Source: Tenebrio molitor (Eukaryota > Arthropoda > Insecta > Coleoptera > Tenebrionidae). Taken from it: DNA of 64,000 nucleotides. The position numbers were made by a program, and so were the translations under genes. Positions 24,001 to 32,066 of the stretch are shown here, in pieces (position 1 is the stretch's first letter; each line of letters starts with the position of its first letter). The DNA is taken from contig NC_091046.1 in the NCBI RefSeq assembly GCF_963966145.1, positions 11,718,001 through 11,782,000 on the forward strand, written 5' to 3'. The notes under the pieces are model-generated. The model had not been told where the DNA came from and made no database searches. It saw nothing but the letters and a program-made list of their open reading frames with translations.

Positions 24001-27000
24001 CCTTCAAATGGTTTTTCAATTTTTATGTGCTGTGTCGCTCATCAACTGGATGTGAAATGGATTTGTAGCTCATATCACAGCCAGCTTTGATGAGCGCTAC
24101 AACATCTAATGTACACCATTCCATGCTTGACTTTCTCCTATGTTCCAGGTACTTTTGTGGATTGATTTTTTTTTTCTTTCTTAATTTTTGGTGTATGCTT
24201 TCGCTCATCAACTGGATGTGAAATGTATTTAGCATCATATCACAGCCAGCTTTGATGAGCGCAAGAGTACACGGTACACATCAGCCGGCCATGTGAGTAA
24301 ACTTGATGGAAAATGTTATTTTCACCTTCATTACGCGGTGGAGTTGAACACGATTGTTTTTCTTTGCAGTTGATGAGCAAAATGGCTCCGCTTCTGGGAC
24401 GTGACGTTACCGAGCGGGTGTTTCTGAGAAGATTTTCGCAGCTGTGCTCCAGTAACATGTTTTACACCAGAAAGGTGTGTGCATCGCACATCGGCGATTT
24501 TTGCGCAATCGTCGGCAAGGACCAGTTTGAAAAGGTCTTGGTAAGTACAAGTGATTTTTTTTTGCGTGTGACAAATGTGTAATAGGATATTGTACAATTT
24601 CAATAACAAAATTTTTGTGACCGGCGATAATCTGCTTCGCATAACTAACGAGAAATGTTCTGGACAAGATAACATAAGCCTGCGAAGTAAAACGATATTT
24701 TTGTAAGCAATGTGTGTTGTCTTCAAACAAAACAAAAACGTTCGAGTTACACAAGAATGTGTTCGGTTTAAATAATGCAAAAATTTTACGTTTTACGATC
24801 TGCAGAACCGTTATAATACTTGTAGAACTAACAAAGCGCACGATAACCTTATTGTAGAGTTGTTTCTAAAGTAAAAATTCAAGTTTCTTAAATAACGTTA
24901 TCGTACACGTTTCCGCTTCAACCAGAAGTTTTGAAACGGAGATTTTCGATTTTTAAAAATTCGCATTCCGCGGAACCATTTTTATTTAGAGTTAAAAGAG
25001 ATTGAGTTGTTCAACCACAGAATTGTAGCGGTGATAAATTTAGAAATGTCAATAAATTTGAAAGTTTAGTAGCAGTTAAATATTAATTGACTCATTATTT
25101 GTTGAGTCTAGATTCTGCAAGGAATTTCAAACGTAAGATAGGTCATGGCGATTTTTAAATTTATAAATCCACGTTAGTTTTTTTTTATGTATTAAGGAAA
25201 ATGGGATATCCGATCTAAAAAGTTTTCAAATCACCACTGTTTTTTTTTAACCACATTCTTCGTTATAGATTTGATTTGAATTGAATTAATGATGAATTTA
25301 GACGACGGTCTTCTGATAAGACATAATGAAGGATAAGTTACGTCTACCTGATACAGTTATAACGAGAAATTGATCGTTGTTTTTTTTCTGCTTTCAAATA
25401 ATGACACGAATTTTTTTTTTGTAGCTGCCGTGTTACATCGCCTTGTGCCAAGACGAAATATGGGGTGTCAGAAAATCGTGTGCGGAGGTAGTAATGTTCG
25501 TTTCTACCGTGTGTTCGCCGGAAATACGGCGAACAACTCTGGCTCCGGTGTTCGCAAAACTTTTGCAAGACGATTGCAGATGGGTGCAAATGTCGGCATT
25601 TCAGACGTTAGGACCTTTTATATCAACATTTGCCGATCCCTCCATAACAAACACGGCCTACAACAGTCAAGGTGAATTAGTTTTTGTCAACAAGGACGGC
25701 AACGAATTTTTGTAAGTTGACAGCGAACGAACTGGAAGAGTCGTTACCGTTGTGCGTGTCCATTTCAGAATAAACTCACCCTCAATTCCCGACGTTAGAT
25801 TTAAGTATTTACCGAGACAACCGTCAGCTTTAAATTCTGGCCTCGTCAAGTCGTGCAGCGACATAGGACTCGGCGATTGGTGGCAAATTGACGAGGAAGA
25901 TTCTAAACTTAAATTGGAGAGCGAAATAATAGAGGGAATGAGTACCGAGTTGGATAGCGAACAGACGGCAGAAGAAAATTTCGATCTGGACACTAGTTGT
26001 GTCGGTCAGACGGACGAGGACATCAAAGAAATCGTCGAAACTGTGAAAAATGCCGTACTGAGCTACAGAAACGTAGAACAAGAACACGGTGTGATAGGAG
26101 ATAACTTAAAAACTAACTTAAGCAATGCAAATGTGATAAGTAATATTAAAAATGCAACTTGTGATAACTTAGGTAGCGCTATTACTGAATTAGATGCCGA
26201 TTTTAAAAACATGACGGTCAAGAACCTAGACGAACCTAGTACATCAAAGTACGATCCCATTGCAAAGGTTTCTGATAACACTAACATTTCCGATAGCAAT
26301 GTGGAGTCCACCACCGAAGTAAAAGTAGAAAGCACCGAAAACAATCAGGTAATTTTGAATAGTGAGAGTGAGAAAGAAGACGATAACTTACACTTGTACA
26401 ATTCATACAATTATTGGTACATAAGTCCTGATATGACGTTAGATCTCAGTTTTCTCGAGGAAGGACAACTAGGTCGAGGTAAAATGGATAGAGATTTAAG
26501 GGTAAGTAATATGCAGAGCTTTACTAACGCACTTGTGTCATCATAAATTGCTTGGCTTTGTATTTTGTGCTCATTAATACATATTTCGTGCCTCATTTTC
26601 TATATGATATCCACATAACGTAAGTACCAGTTTGTATGTTTGTCTTTTTTTTCCACCTTGAAATAATAATTACATACAATGGAATTTATGATGATACATT
26701 TTTTATTGTGATGAATTTAGACGACGGTCTTCTGACACAAATTTGAAGTTATAAACGTCATTCTGATTGATTTGTTAATATCACTCTATAAAATCGTTTC
26801 GATATTGTTTTTTAATTAGTTTGTTTTAATTTTAGATCGTACTAGAGGATTCGCTCACGGACATAAAGTTGACAGACGACTCTCCTGAGACTGGCAAAAA
26901 TGAAACTTCTTTTAATTCCGGTAGGTACGCTTCGGTTTTTGTCTCTATGAAATAGAGAAACACCAAAAGTGATTATATCGTACAAGACGATAAACACGTG

Positions 27001-28272
27001 AAGATAATTTTGTATAAGGCAGACTATGATTAAATTGAATTACGTTCGCGACATCTTAACGTGTTTTTGCTTCGTGGAGTTTGATTGTGTGATGTATTTT
27101 TAGAATCGCAAGAGTCTGAAACGAAAGAAATTGTACCGATCGAACCGGAGCAAGACATCGTCCCGCAAGTTCTCATCAGTCATTTCTTTTTGATGACCGA
27201 CGCTTCATTTTCGATCAACATTGACAACGAAATGTCATACCATTGCGCCTATTCACTGCCTGCAGTAGCGTTAACGTTAGAAAATAAGAACTGGCCACTT
27301 CTGAAACATACCATCGAACGTTTGGCGAGCGACATGCAATACAAAGTTAGAAGAACAGTCGCCAGTAGCTTGCACGAATTGGCCTTCATCTTAGGTCGAG
27401 ATATAGCGACGGAACACTTAACACCAATCTTTGAAGGGTTCATCAAAGATCTCGACGAAGTTCGCATAGGAATATTGAAACATTTGGCCTATTTTCTGAA
27501 GATAATTAAACCAGCCAAGCGACTCGCTTACTTACCTAGGTTACAAGAGTTTTTGAGAACGGAAAACGAATGGAATTGGCGTTTCCGTCACGAACTAGCC
27601 ACGCAGTTATTGTCAATTGTGACCCTCTTCAAACCTGTAGATTCCGCCAAACACATAGGGTTTATTGCCGAAAATCTACTGCACGACGTTTCCGCTGTGC
27701 GGCAAGCGGCCATTTCATTGGTAGGTATTTGTTGATTTTGACGATTCTCCACCTACTTAGTATTATTTACTGTTTTAGATAACGGAATTATTGCGACACA
27801 CTTCAACGAAGCAGGGTCTAAATTCGCTTTTCCTACTTAGATTAGTGGAAAAATTCGCTCATTCGAAAAAATGGAAAAGGCGACAGACTTTCGCCTTGCT
27901 GTGTTATAAATTGTTATCGTCGAAAGCTTTACCTCCAGAACAGTTTGCATCTGAAATCATGCCTCATTTGTTAGATTTGAGTTGGGATCCTGTTGCCAAT
28001 GTCAGATTGGTAGTTGCCAAAACAATAGCACAACATATTATTCCTAATGGTAAGACGTCTTTCTGAAAGGTGTCATATGCTTTAATTTTTTTTTTTTGTT
28101 CGTTTCAGAATACTTCAAAGATCCAAGTAACCAGCACTTGGATAGTTTAGAAATAGTCTTGAGGAGGCTAAAAACAGATAAAGATCGTGATGTTCGTCAA
28201 TATGCCGAAATAAATGATAAATTTGATAAACCAGTGTCACCTCCTCCCTCATTGGATTATAACATCGATTAA
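12089..28272 (+). CDS. PPP4R1: PPP4R1, regulatory subunit 1 of protein phosphatase 4
   Basis: HEAT-repeat scaffold that binds the PP4 catalytic subunit and directs its phosphatase activity. Nine coding exons join in frame: 12089-12197, 23187-23485, 24370-24540, 25425-25711, 25769-26501, 26836-26920, 27104-27720, 27779-28049 and 28109-28272, giving 911 codons plus stop. The N-terminal half (about 1-285) and C-terminal half (about 580-890) are HEAT repeats. They contain recognisable family blocks such as GPFISTFADPS, YSLPAVALTLE, VRRTVASSLHELA and KDLDEVRIGILKHL. The middle (about 290-570) is a long acidic, Ser/Asn-rich linker, as in vertebrate PPP4R1. The start is MVAR at 12089. The codon before it is Gln, as in the vertebrate RQMVAR block, so an unfound upstream exon may add N-terminal residues. 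Intron 1 is 11 kb and holds a second candidate promoter; intron 2 holds a microRNA cluster. AATAAA signals lie shortly after the stop and near 28420. Confidence 0.93.
12198..13922. other. PPP4R1 intron 1, proximal part
   Basis: AT-rich intronic sequence following the GTGAGT donor at 12198. No exon, RNA gene or intact transposon recognised. Confidence 0.5.
13923..14295. mobile_element. MITE family A, copy lacking one end
   Basis: Begins with a diverged terminus (GCCTCAAAATTCGCGGAAC) and runs through the family A interior (AATGTGGCAACATCTAAAAA, CAAAGCCATGTTGCCATACG). It fades out before the second terminus. Confidence 0.7.
14860..15120. other. GC-richer block in PPP4R1 intron 1, function unknown
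   Basis: About 260 bp with clearly higher GC content than its surroundings and several CpG sites, sandwiched between two MITE copies. An open frame starts at 14931 but has no similarity I recognise. It could be an enhancer, an unrecognised exon or a fragment of a GC-rich mobile element. Confidence 0.3.
15243..15761. mobile_element. MITE family A, nearly complete copy (inverted)
   Basis: Starts CTGGGTGCCCCAAAATTCGC next to TA and ends GTTGTTCCGCGAATTTTGGG, where the last nine or so bases of the terminus are missing. Interior matches the 2239-2771 copy in reverse orientation. Confidence 0.8.
16153..16484. mobile_element. MITE family A, truncated copy with nested insertion
   Basis: Matches the 3' half of family A and ends CCCCGAATTTTGGGGCACCC AG next to TA. 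It is interrupted at 16243-16362 by a different small inverted-repeat element, inside the conserved stretch that reads TGCCACATTTA in other copies. Confidence 0.7.
16243..16362. mobile_element. Short MITE family O, copy nested in family A
   Basis: Contains GCCGTTTGCACCGACGTTCC and TTGTTGCTACGATTT, shared with the copy at 16999-17119. About 120 bp. Confidence 0.6.
16999..17119. mobile_element. Short MITE family O, copy 2
   Basis: Bounded by AATAGCCGTTTGCACCG and the inverted CGGTGAAAACGGCTATT. About 120 bp and AT-rich inside. The second copy sits 0.6 kb away inside a family A MITE. Confidence 0.65.
17461..17736 (-). other. Open reading frame of 91 codons, unidentified
   Basis: A minus-strand frame from an ATG at 17736 to a stop at 17461. 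Its composition looks more protein-like than neighbouring AT-rich frames (PVAHKFSISPIPEAHPKALI, then KFTWNFDFETSA). I do not recognise the family, and no splice context or promoter is evident. It lies antisense within PPP4R1 intron 1. It could be a retrocopy, a transposon gene fragment or chance. Confidence 0.25.
17821..18320. mobile_element. Tc1-type MITE with about 65-bp TIRs (500 bp)
   Basis: Starts CAGTGAGTTTTTTTTTAAGA next to TA and ends AAACTCGCTG next to TA. The inverted repeats extend inward through TTTTACATGCTAATTTTT and AACCCCCTGTTAACTTT. Non-coding interior. Confidence 0.8.
18364..18495 (+). repeat. Repeat family F, copy 3
   Basis: Begins AATTGTAATAGTAGTTTATT and carries the blocks TTGTGTAAATTGGGTTTTTT and GCGAGTGAAACGAGCG, as in the other family F copies. 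It ends near CGCGTGAACAC, beyond which similarity is lost. Confidence 0.6.
18583..18764. repeat. Long near-perfect palindrome (about 85-bp arms)
   Basis: The left arm runs from AAGCTAGTTTGACACGATGC to GGACCAATGAACGATCAGGA. The right arm is its inverse, ending GCATCGTGTCAAACTAGCTT, with a spacer of about 20 bp (centre near 18665). The right arm has a small extra insertion (TTTTCTACAAAA region). Transcribed as part of PPP4R1 intron 1 it would form a long double-stranded hairpin. Probably a foldback MITE. Confidence 0.8.
19096..19300. mobile_element. Inverted-repeat element with inner inverted repeat
   Basis: The outer ends are CTATGAGCACAGTATACCTT and the inverse AAGGTATACTGTGCTATGAG. The left end is partly duplicated (AGCACAGTATACCTTCTTAG occurs twice). 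Inside, GGGGGTCATTCACGAAACT and AGTTTCGTGAATCTCCCCC form a second inverted pair, suggesting one small element inside another. Confidence 0.7.
19301..20526. other. PPP4R1 intron 1, no gene recognised
   Basis: AT-rich intronic DNA. The open frames at 19854-20066 (-) and 20058-20246 (+) have no similarity I recognise. Confidence 0.45.
20527..20600. repeat. Perfect 27-bp-arm hairpin
   Basis: GTTTTTCTTTTGGTTTTCCT continuing to CTTTTGT pairs perfectly with the inverted copy starting at 20573, with a 20-nt loop. It directly abuts the inverted-repeat element at 20612. It may be a mini foldback element. Confidence 0.7.
20612..20817. mobile_element. MITE with TIR AAACTCGGTACAGG
   Basis: The ends are AAACTCGGTACAGGTTGCAA and its exact inverse TTGCAACCTGTACCGAGTTT. 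The inverted repeats extend inward through AGACACACTTGTCATTT. About 206 bp, non-coding. Confidence 0.75.
20958..21194. mobile_element. MITE with TIR ACAGTTGGTT
   Basis: Left end CACAGTTGGTTAC followed by an A-run, right end GTTTTTTTCGCAACCAACTG followed by TA. About 237 bp, AT-rich, non-coding. Confidence 0.6.
21195..22149. other. PPP4R1 intron 1, no gene recognised
   Basis: AT-rich intronic sequence leading into the GC-rich block. The open frame at 21261-21482 has no recognised similarity. Confidence 0.4.
22150..22919 (+). promoter_or_regulatory. GC-rich candidate internal promoter and untranslated first exon of PPP4R1
   Basis: Composition shifts to strongly GC-rich and CpG-rich for about 0.75 kb. 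The block ends at CCCGGGGTAAGT, a near-ideal 5' splice donor with its GT at 22920. Splicing from 22919 to the acceptor at 23186 puts the ATG at 22858 out of frame with PPP4R1. The first in-frame Met would then be the MVRADLL start at 23192. An internal promoter here would therefore give a shorter PPP4R1 and, about 0.7 kb downstream, transcribe the microRNA cluster. Overlapping open frames on both strands are best read as a result of high GC. Confidence 0.45.
23547..23631 (+). ncRNA. mir-71: mir-71 precursor
   Basis: A hairpin with a 5' arm starting TGAAAGACATGGGTAGTGAG at 23560 and a 3' arm TCTCACTACCTTGTCTTTCA at 23596, separated by a loop of about 13 nt (TTTTATAATTGTG). Both arms match the known miR-71 5p and 3p sequences, including the GAAAGACA seed. 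miR-71 is an ancient bilaterian microRNA kept in most protostomes, classically upstream of mir-2 family hairpins, as here. It lies in PPP4R1 intron 2 on the sense strand, 75 nt after the donor. Confidence 0.95.
23655..23733 (+). ncRNA. mir-2: mir-2 family precursor (first copy)
   Basis: The 3' arm at 23703-23725 begins TATCACAGCCAGCTTTGATG, the canonical mir-2 mature sequence with seed ATCACAG. The 5' arm (about 23663-23690, CTGCTTGTCAGAGTTGGCGG) pairs with it using many G:U pairs. Second hairpin of the cluster. mir-2 family targets in flies include pro-apoptotic transcripts. Confidence 0.9.
23783..23855 (+). ncRNA. mir-13a: mir-13a-like precursor
   Basis: The 3' arm starts at 23826 with TATCACAGCCACTTTGATGA. 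The 5' arm CGAGTCGTCAATTTGGTTGT lies at 23786. The stem extends through CCGAG / CTCGG at the base. The mature sequence differs from mir-2 at the positions that define the mir-13 branch of this seed family. Confidence 0.88.
23893..23978 (+). ncRNA. mir-13b: mir-13b-like precursor
   Basis: The 3' arm at 23941 begins TATCACAGCCATTTTGACGA, as in mir-13b. The 5' arm (AGTCAATTTGGTTGTGA, near 23905) is complementary, and the loop region is CTTGCAATTGTTCGGG. Fourth hairpin of the cluster, same strand. Confidence 0.9.
24026..24103 (+). ncRNA. mir-2: mir-2 family precursor (second copy)
   Basis: 5' arm GCTCATCAACTGGATGTGAA at 24037, 3' arm TATCACAGCCAGCTTTGATG at 24073. The stem continues into GTCGC / GCGCTAC below the mature duplex. 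The mature sequence is the same as that of the first and last mir-2 copies. Confidence 0.93.
24193..24268 (+). ncRNA. mir-2: mir-2 family precursor (third copy)
   Basis: 5' arm GCTCATCAACTGGATGTGAA at 24203, 3' arm TATCACAGCCAGCTTTGATG at 24238. The two arms are nearly identical to those of the preceding hairpin, so this is a recent local duplication. Last hairpin of the cluster, about 100 nt before the acceptor of PPP4R1 exon 3. Confidence 0.93.
24541..25424. other. PPP4R1 intron 3
   Basis: AT-rich intron of 884 bp from GTAAGT at 24541 to the poly-T TTGTAG acceptor. It contains GATGAATTTAGACGACGGTC near 25290, repeated at about 26710 in intron 5, which points to a small dispersed repeat. 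No hairpin RNA or exon recognised. Confidence 0.45.
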
Positions 28273-28639
28273 ATAAACTATGATTAAACTAGATTTTTTT
28301 ATTCTGGGTTCGTTGTAAATTGATTTGTTTTTTTTATGTTACAATTTTATGAAATTTTTTGTGAGTATATATTTGTAATTTTTATTTGTAAGTTGTAATA
28401 TATGTAAAAAAATCTTAATAAATTAAAATATCGTGCTGATACTTTCTTTTATTATCCAATCTCGGAGTAACTTGAGCACTTCATCGATAAATTTAAGGAG
28501 TAGTTAAATGAGAAGTTTAATTGTAGCGCCATTTTGTTCAAAATTACGCATGCGCATTTCCCACGTTGTGCGTTTGAGGTTATAATTTGTCATTATCACT
28601 GCCAGGACACGTAATGTTATAACAAAGTTGATATTAAAA
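28273..28639. other. PPP4R1 3' region and SELENOF promoter
   Basis: The first half holds the PPP4R1 3' UTR, with AATAAA motifs at about 28273 and 28420. The second half must hold the SELENOF promoter and 5' UTR; I see no TATA box. Under 370 bp separates the two same-strand genes. Confidence 0.5.
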
Positions 28640-29226
28640 ATGAATAAAGTGGTGTACACAGTTTGCGTACTGTTTTTCGTGGTAAGTGAAAATATTCAAG
28701 TTTAAAAAGTGTTGTGACTTGTTATTTTAGGAAAGATGTGTTGCGGAGTTTACCACCGAAGACTGTTGGGCATTAGGTTTTAACAAAGCGAATTTATTAT
28801 GTTCGTCCTGCGATCAACTTACCAAATTTAACTTGGATGTGATAAAGTGTGTTTCGCGAAACATAATTAATCGGTCAATAAAGTTGTTAAAATTGCAGAG
28901 ACCATTGCAAAGAGTGTTGTCATCAGGATGAAACAACTGTCACAGAAAAAAAATACGCCAGGGCTGTGTTGGAAGTCTGTACGTGCAAATTTGGAGCGTA
29001 TCCGCAGATCCAAGCATTTATTAAGAGCCACCGACCTCTACAGTTTCCTAACCTCCAAATTAAATACGTGAGGGGTCTTGACCCCATCATAAAGTTGTAC
29101 GACAAAGATGGTACTTTACAAGAAACTGTTGCTATAGAGAAGTGGAACACTGATTCAGTTGAAGAGTTCCTAAATACTCATTTAATGCCACAAGATGATG
29201 ATTATTTAAGGACAAATATGGTTTAG
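28640..29226 (+). CDS. SELENOF: Selenoprotein F (15 kDa) homologue with Cys in place of Sec
   Basis: ER-resident thioredoxin-fold protein that binds UDP-glucose:glycoprotein glucosyltransferase through a Cys-rich N-terminal domain and acts in glycoprotein quality control. Three exons (28640-28681, 28731-28846, 28899-29226) give 161 codons, the normal family length. Seen in order: a hydrophobic signal peptide (NKVVYTVCVLFFV), the Cys-rich domain (CSSCDQL, DHCKECCH), then the redox motif and conserved block LQIKYVRGLDP. The redox site reads VCTCKFG where vertebrates have Cys-Gly-Sec, so selenocysteine is replaced by Cys and no SECIS element is needed. The stop codon lies 34 bp from that of LYAR on the other strand, so the 3' UTRs must be very short or overlap. 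Confidence 0.94.
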
Positions 29227-29260
29227 ATTTGCAATAAAACATTTTCTTAAAAACTACTTT

Positions 29261-30691
29261 TTATTCCACATTTTCCAACAGTGAAACAACATCATCATTG
29301 ACAGAAACATTGCCTATTTTTTTTAGTTTTTTATTATATTTCTTGACAGTTTTTTCTGAATATTCTGCATTTCCTGTTTCCATCAGATATGCACTTAACA
29401 CCTTTTTTTGCAATTTCTTACATGACATGCTACCTTTGGAGTTCAAAATTTTTAAAATTGCATCTTTAAAATTAAAACTGCTTGAATTCTGACATTCAGT
29501 ATCTTCTAATTCAACATTTACTTTATCCAGCTTTTTCTTGTATGATCCTTCATCACCATTAGTTTGATATTGACTTTTTTTTTCTTTAGTTTCAACATCA
29601 TTTTGTTGATTTTGTGCTTCTTTTTTCAAGTCCATTGTCTCTCTTTCAATATTTATTAGTTTTATTACTTCATCACATGCTTGTTTTTTTGATTGCTTCT
29701 TTTTCTTTTTTGGTTTCTCCTCATCATTTTTAGGTTGAATTTCATTTTGAAGTCCATTCTCTTTAGTTTCAATATTTATTCCTTCCTCAAGTTCTTGTTT
29801 TTTTGATTCCTTTTTTTTCTTTTTTGGTTTCTCCTTGTCATTTTTAGGTTGAATTTCATTTTGAAGTCCATTCTCTTTAGTTTCAATATTTATTCCTTCA
29901 TCAAGTTCTTGTTTTTTTGATTCCTTTTTTTTCTTTTTTGGTTTCTCCTTGTCATCATTTTTAGGTTGAAGCCCATTTTCGCTCATTTCAACATCCACTT
30001 TCTGGTCATCTACTTGTTCTAGTTTTTTCTTCTTCTTTACAGGTGCATCCTCACCATCATCAGTAGATTTGTGTTTAGTCTCATTTTCTTTAACAGTACT
30101 TTCTTGCTGCTTATTTGATGCATTGCTATTGTCTTTGCTCTGTTCATTTTTGTATTTTTCTATCAAGCTCCAAGCTGCTTCAATATCATTGAAATTTGCT
30201 CGCCCACCTAAAGAATTTTGTAAAAAATTCTAAAACACTTTACATTAATAAATGCACAACACATTGCACAAACATGATTACAATAAACTTAGCTTTCTTT
30301 CTTGGAACATTGGAGTAAGTTGATATAGTATTCATTAAGTTTTTTAAGGAAGGCTTTAAATTCAGTTCATTCTGTACAATGGACTTGATCATATCGATCC
30401 AAGATTCCTGCTTTACGTCTCCTTTTTTCACTATTCCCCCAGGAATAGACCCTTTAGCTGAATATCTTTCTTCTTCTGTGATACATTTTGTATGAACAAC
30501 ATATTCTTCATCTCTGTAAATGTACACCTAAGTTATTAAAGAAAAAATATTTGGAATACTACTTACTTAAAATCCTTGAAACAGTCTACACAGGTTAAGG
30601 ATTTTGATCTTCGACATTGCATATTGTAATGTTTTTCAACACGTGGTTTTTGGAGGCTTTCGCCACAGTGATTGCACGTGAAAACTACCAT
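29261..30691 (-). CDS. LYAR: LYAR-type nucleolar zinc-finger protein
   Basis: Cell growth-regulating nucleolar protein involved in rRNA processing and transcription. Three minus-strand exons (30691-30567, 30513-30282, 30229-29261) join in frame to 441 codons. The N-terminus has two C2HC-type LYAR fingers (CNHCGESLQKPRVEKH; CVDCFKDF...HTKC). The diagnostic blocks GDVKQESWIDMI and NVPRKKAKF follow. The middle is a long Lys/Glu-rich tail containing three 38-residue repeats. The last 75 residues form a short folded domain (KGSMSCKKLQKKVLSAYL...). The gene is divergent from SRP9 and convergent with SELENOF. Confidence 0.92.
29665..30000 (-). repeat. In-gene tandem repeat of LYAR (three units of about 114 bp)
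   Basis: The block encoding KENGLQNEIQPKND followed by KPKKKKKESKKQ occurs three times at a spacing of about 113-114 bp (38 codons). The last two units are almost identical at the DNA level. The period is a multiple of three, so unit gain or loss keeps the frame. The encoded segments are basic, charged nucleolar-type tails. Confidence 0.85.
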
Positions 30692-31245
30692 TTTTATTGG
30701 GTGGTTGTCTTTAATACTTCGAAGAAAAGAAGTTAAACAATATTTTTATCAGCTAAACACTTCTATTTAATCATTTGCTCCTTTTCCACTGCACAACCAC
30801 AATTTTAACACGTCTCAACGCGAACTCACGAAGTTGCCGCTGATGCTGATGCTAGGCTAGAAAAATTAAATGTTTTAAAATAAATGTTGGTGTCACTGAC
30901 ACGATCAAAAATCACCAACCGAAGAAACTCCCAACTTGCTTTATTTTAAGATTACCAATAATAAAGTACTCTTTTATAATTTATGTACTCCTTGACCTTA
31001 CGTTTATGCATTAATGGTTTTTCGTAATCTGCGTAGTGGTAGTGCCAACAAAATTAATGAGTTTTAATTCATGTGGCAAATTTGGTGACATTGAAATCTA
31101 TATGTTGGTGTGATTGATTGTTGTCCCAAAACACGTCCAAATTCTCCCCTCCCCGACTTCCTCACCTTGTTCTTGTCTTCATGCAGTTCTTATGTGTATT
31201 AATTTTGACATATTTTTGACATGAATAGTGTTAATTTGAATTAAA
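30692..31245. promoter_or_regulatory. Shared divergent promoter region of LYAR and SRP9
   Basis: The start codons of LYAR (-, 30691) and SRP9 (+, 31246) are 554 bp apart, head to head, with no other gene between. This implies a bidirectional promoter for two growth-related genes. I see no clear TATA box. Confidence 0.6.
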
Positions 31246-31534
31246 ATGACTTATTTAAAATCGTGGGAAGAATTCGAAAAAGCTGCTGAAAAGTTATATC
31301 TCCAAGCCCCCTCGAAAGCACGGTACACGATGAAATATGTACATTCAAAAAATGTATTAGTTTTAAAAATGACAGATGATGTAGTGGTAAGAAACGATAG
31401 CAGAGATTCAGCATGTTTTTATGGCGTTCCTTTTTCAGTGCTTACAATTCAAAACGGAAATAGCCCAAGATGTAAGAAAAGTAGACAAATTTATCAACAA
31501 TTTATTACGACATATGGCATCAAAAGAACATTAA
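31246..31534 (+). CDS. SRP9: Signal recognition particle 9 kDa protein
   Basis: SRP9 pairs with SRP14 to bind the Alu domain of SRP RNA and slow translation elongation while the nascent chain is delivered to the ER. Two exons, 31246-31386 and 31439-31534, give 78 codons, close to the family's 80-odd. Exon 1 carries the hallmark WEEFEKAAEKLYLQAP and the basic KYVHSKN strand. Exon 2 gives CLQFKTEIAQDVRKVDKF and ends with HMASKEH. The intron is only 52 bp. Reading through it keeps an open frame of 97 codons but shifts the rest out of the SRP9 frame, so the spliced form is the real one. Confidence 0.93.
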
Positions 31535-32066
31535 CATAACCTCAATGTTTATAAACATATTGCCACATTTAATTTTTTCAACACATATGTGAGGTACACC
31601 TTTACTTTTTAACATTTTTATTTTTGTTACGATGGTGCAGTTAACATGTTGAATGTCTCCAAAAGAATAAAATTGAATCAATTACCTGTAAGTTTCATTT
31701 ATAATTGCAAACACCATGCAACACGTATTCTTTGTTAAACACGGTGATCAAAAAGCTTAAGCACAATACAATTTATTAATAAATAAAATCTGCTAGCATA
31801 TATATGTGTTAAAATTTACAAATAAATATAAATAGTTTATACAGAAAATATGTTACAATAACAGAAGAGTTTAAACAACAGTAAAATTTTACAAACATAT
31901 GTAACCAATTACATATTCACAAGCAGGCAATAATGAGTAGTCTACTTAATTAAAATGTCATTTCAGTATTTTATAAACGTTACCTACAAGCTATGTAGCT
32001 ATATGAAACTAATTAAAACTTTATTAATATACTTTTTAAATATGTTAAATATCTTTTTTCTTAAAA
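31535..32066. other. Convergent 3' regions of SRP9 and JIP3
   Basis: AT-rich sequence between the SRP9 stop and the stop of the most distal JIP3 exon. A minus-strand AATAAA (TTTATT on the plus strand, at about 32020) fits the JIP3 poly(A) signal. AATAAA-type motifs near 31668 and 31780 fit SRP9. Confidence 0.5.
32020..32025 (-). terminator. Poly(A) signal for the distal JIP3 last exon
   Basis: AATAAA on the minus strand, about 42 nt after the stop codon of exon 16b. A canonical cleavage/polyadenylation hexamer in the expected place. Confidence 0.5.

Noticed and set aside
23703..24260. CRISPR-like or minisatellite array of a repeated 22-mer
   Set aside because: The repeated unit is the mature arm of mir-2/mir-13 hairpins with complementary 5' arms, and mir-71 lies just upstream; spacing and loops are those of microRNA precursors.
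29298..29492. Plus-strand frame
   Set aside because: Shadow of the conserved LYAR C-terminal domain on the other strand.
31246..31539. Unspliced 97-codon frame as the SRP9 product
   Set aside because: Splicing a 52-bp intron restores the conserved SRP9 C-terminus; the read-through tail has no similarity.
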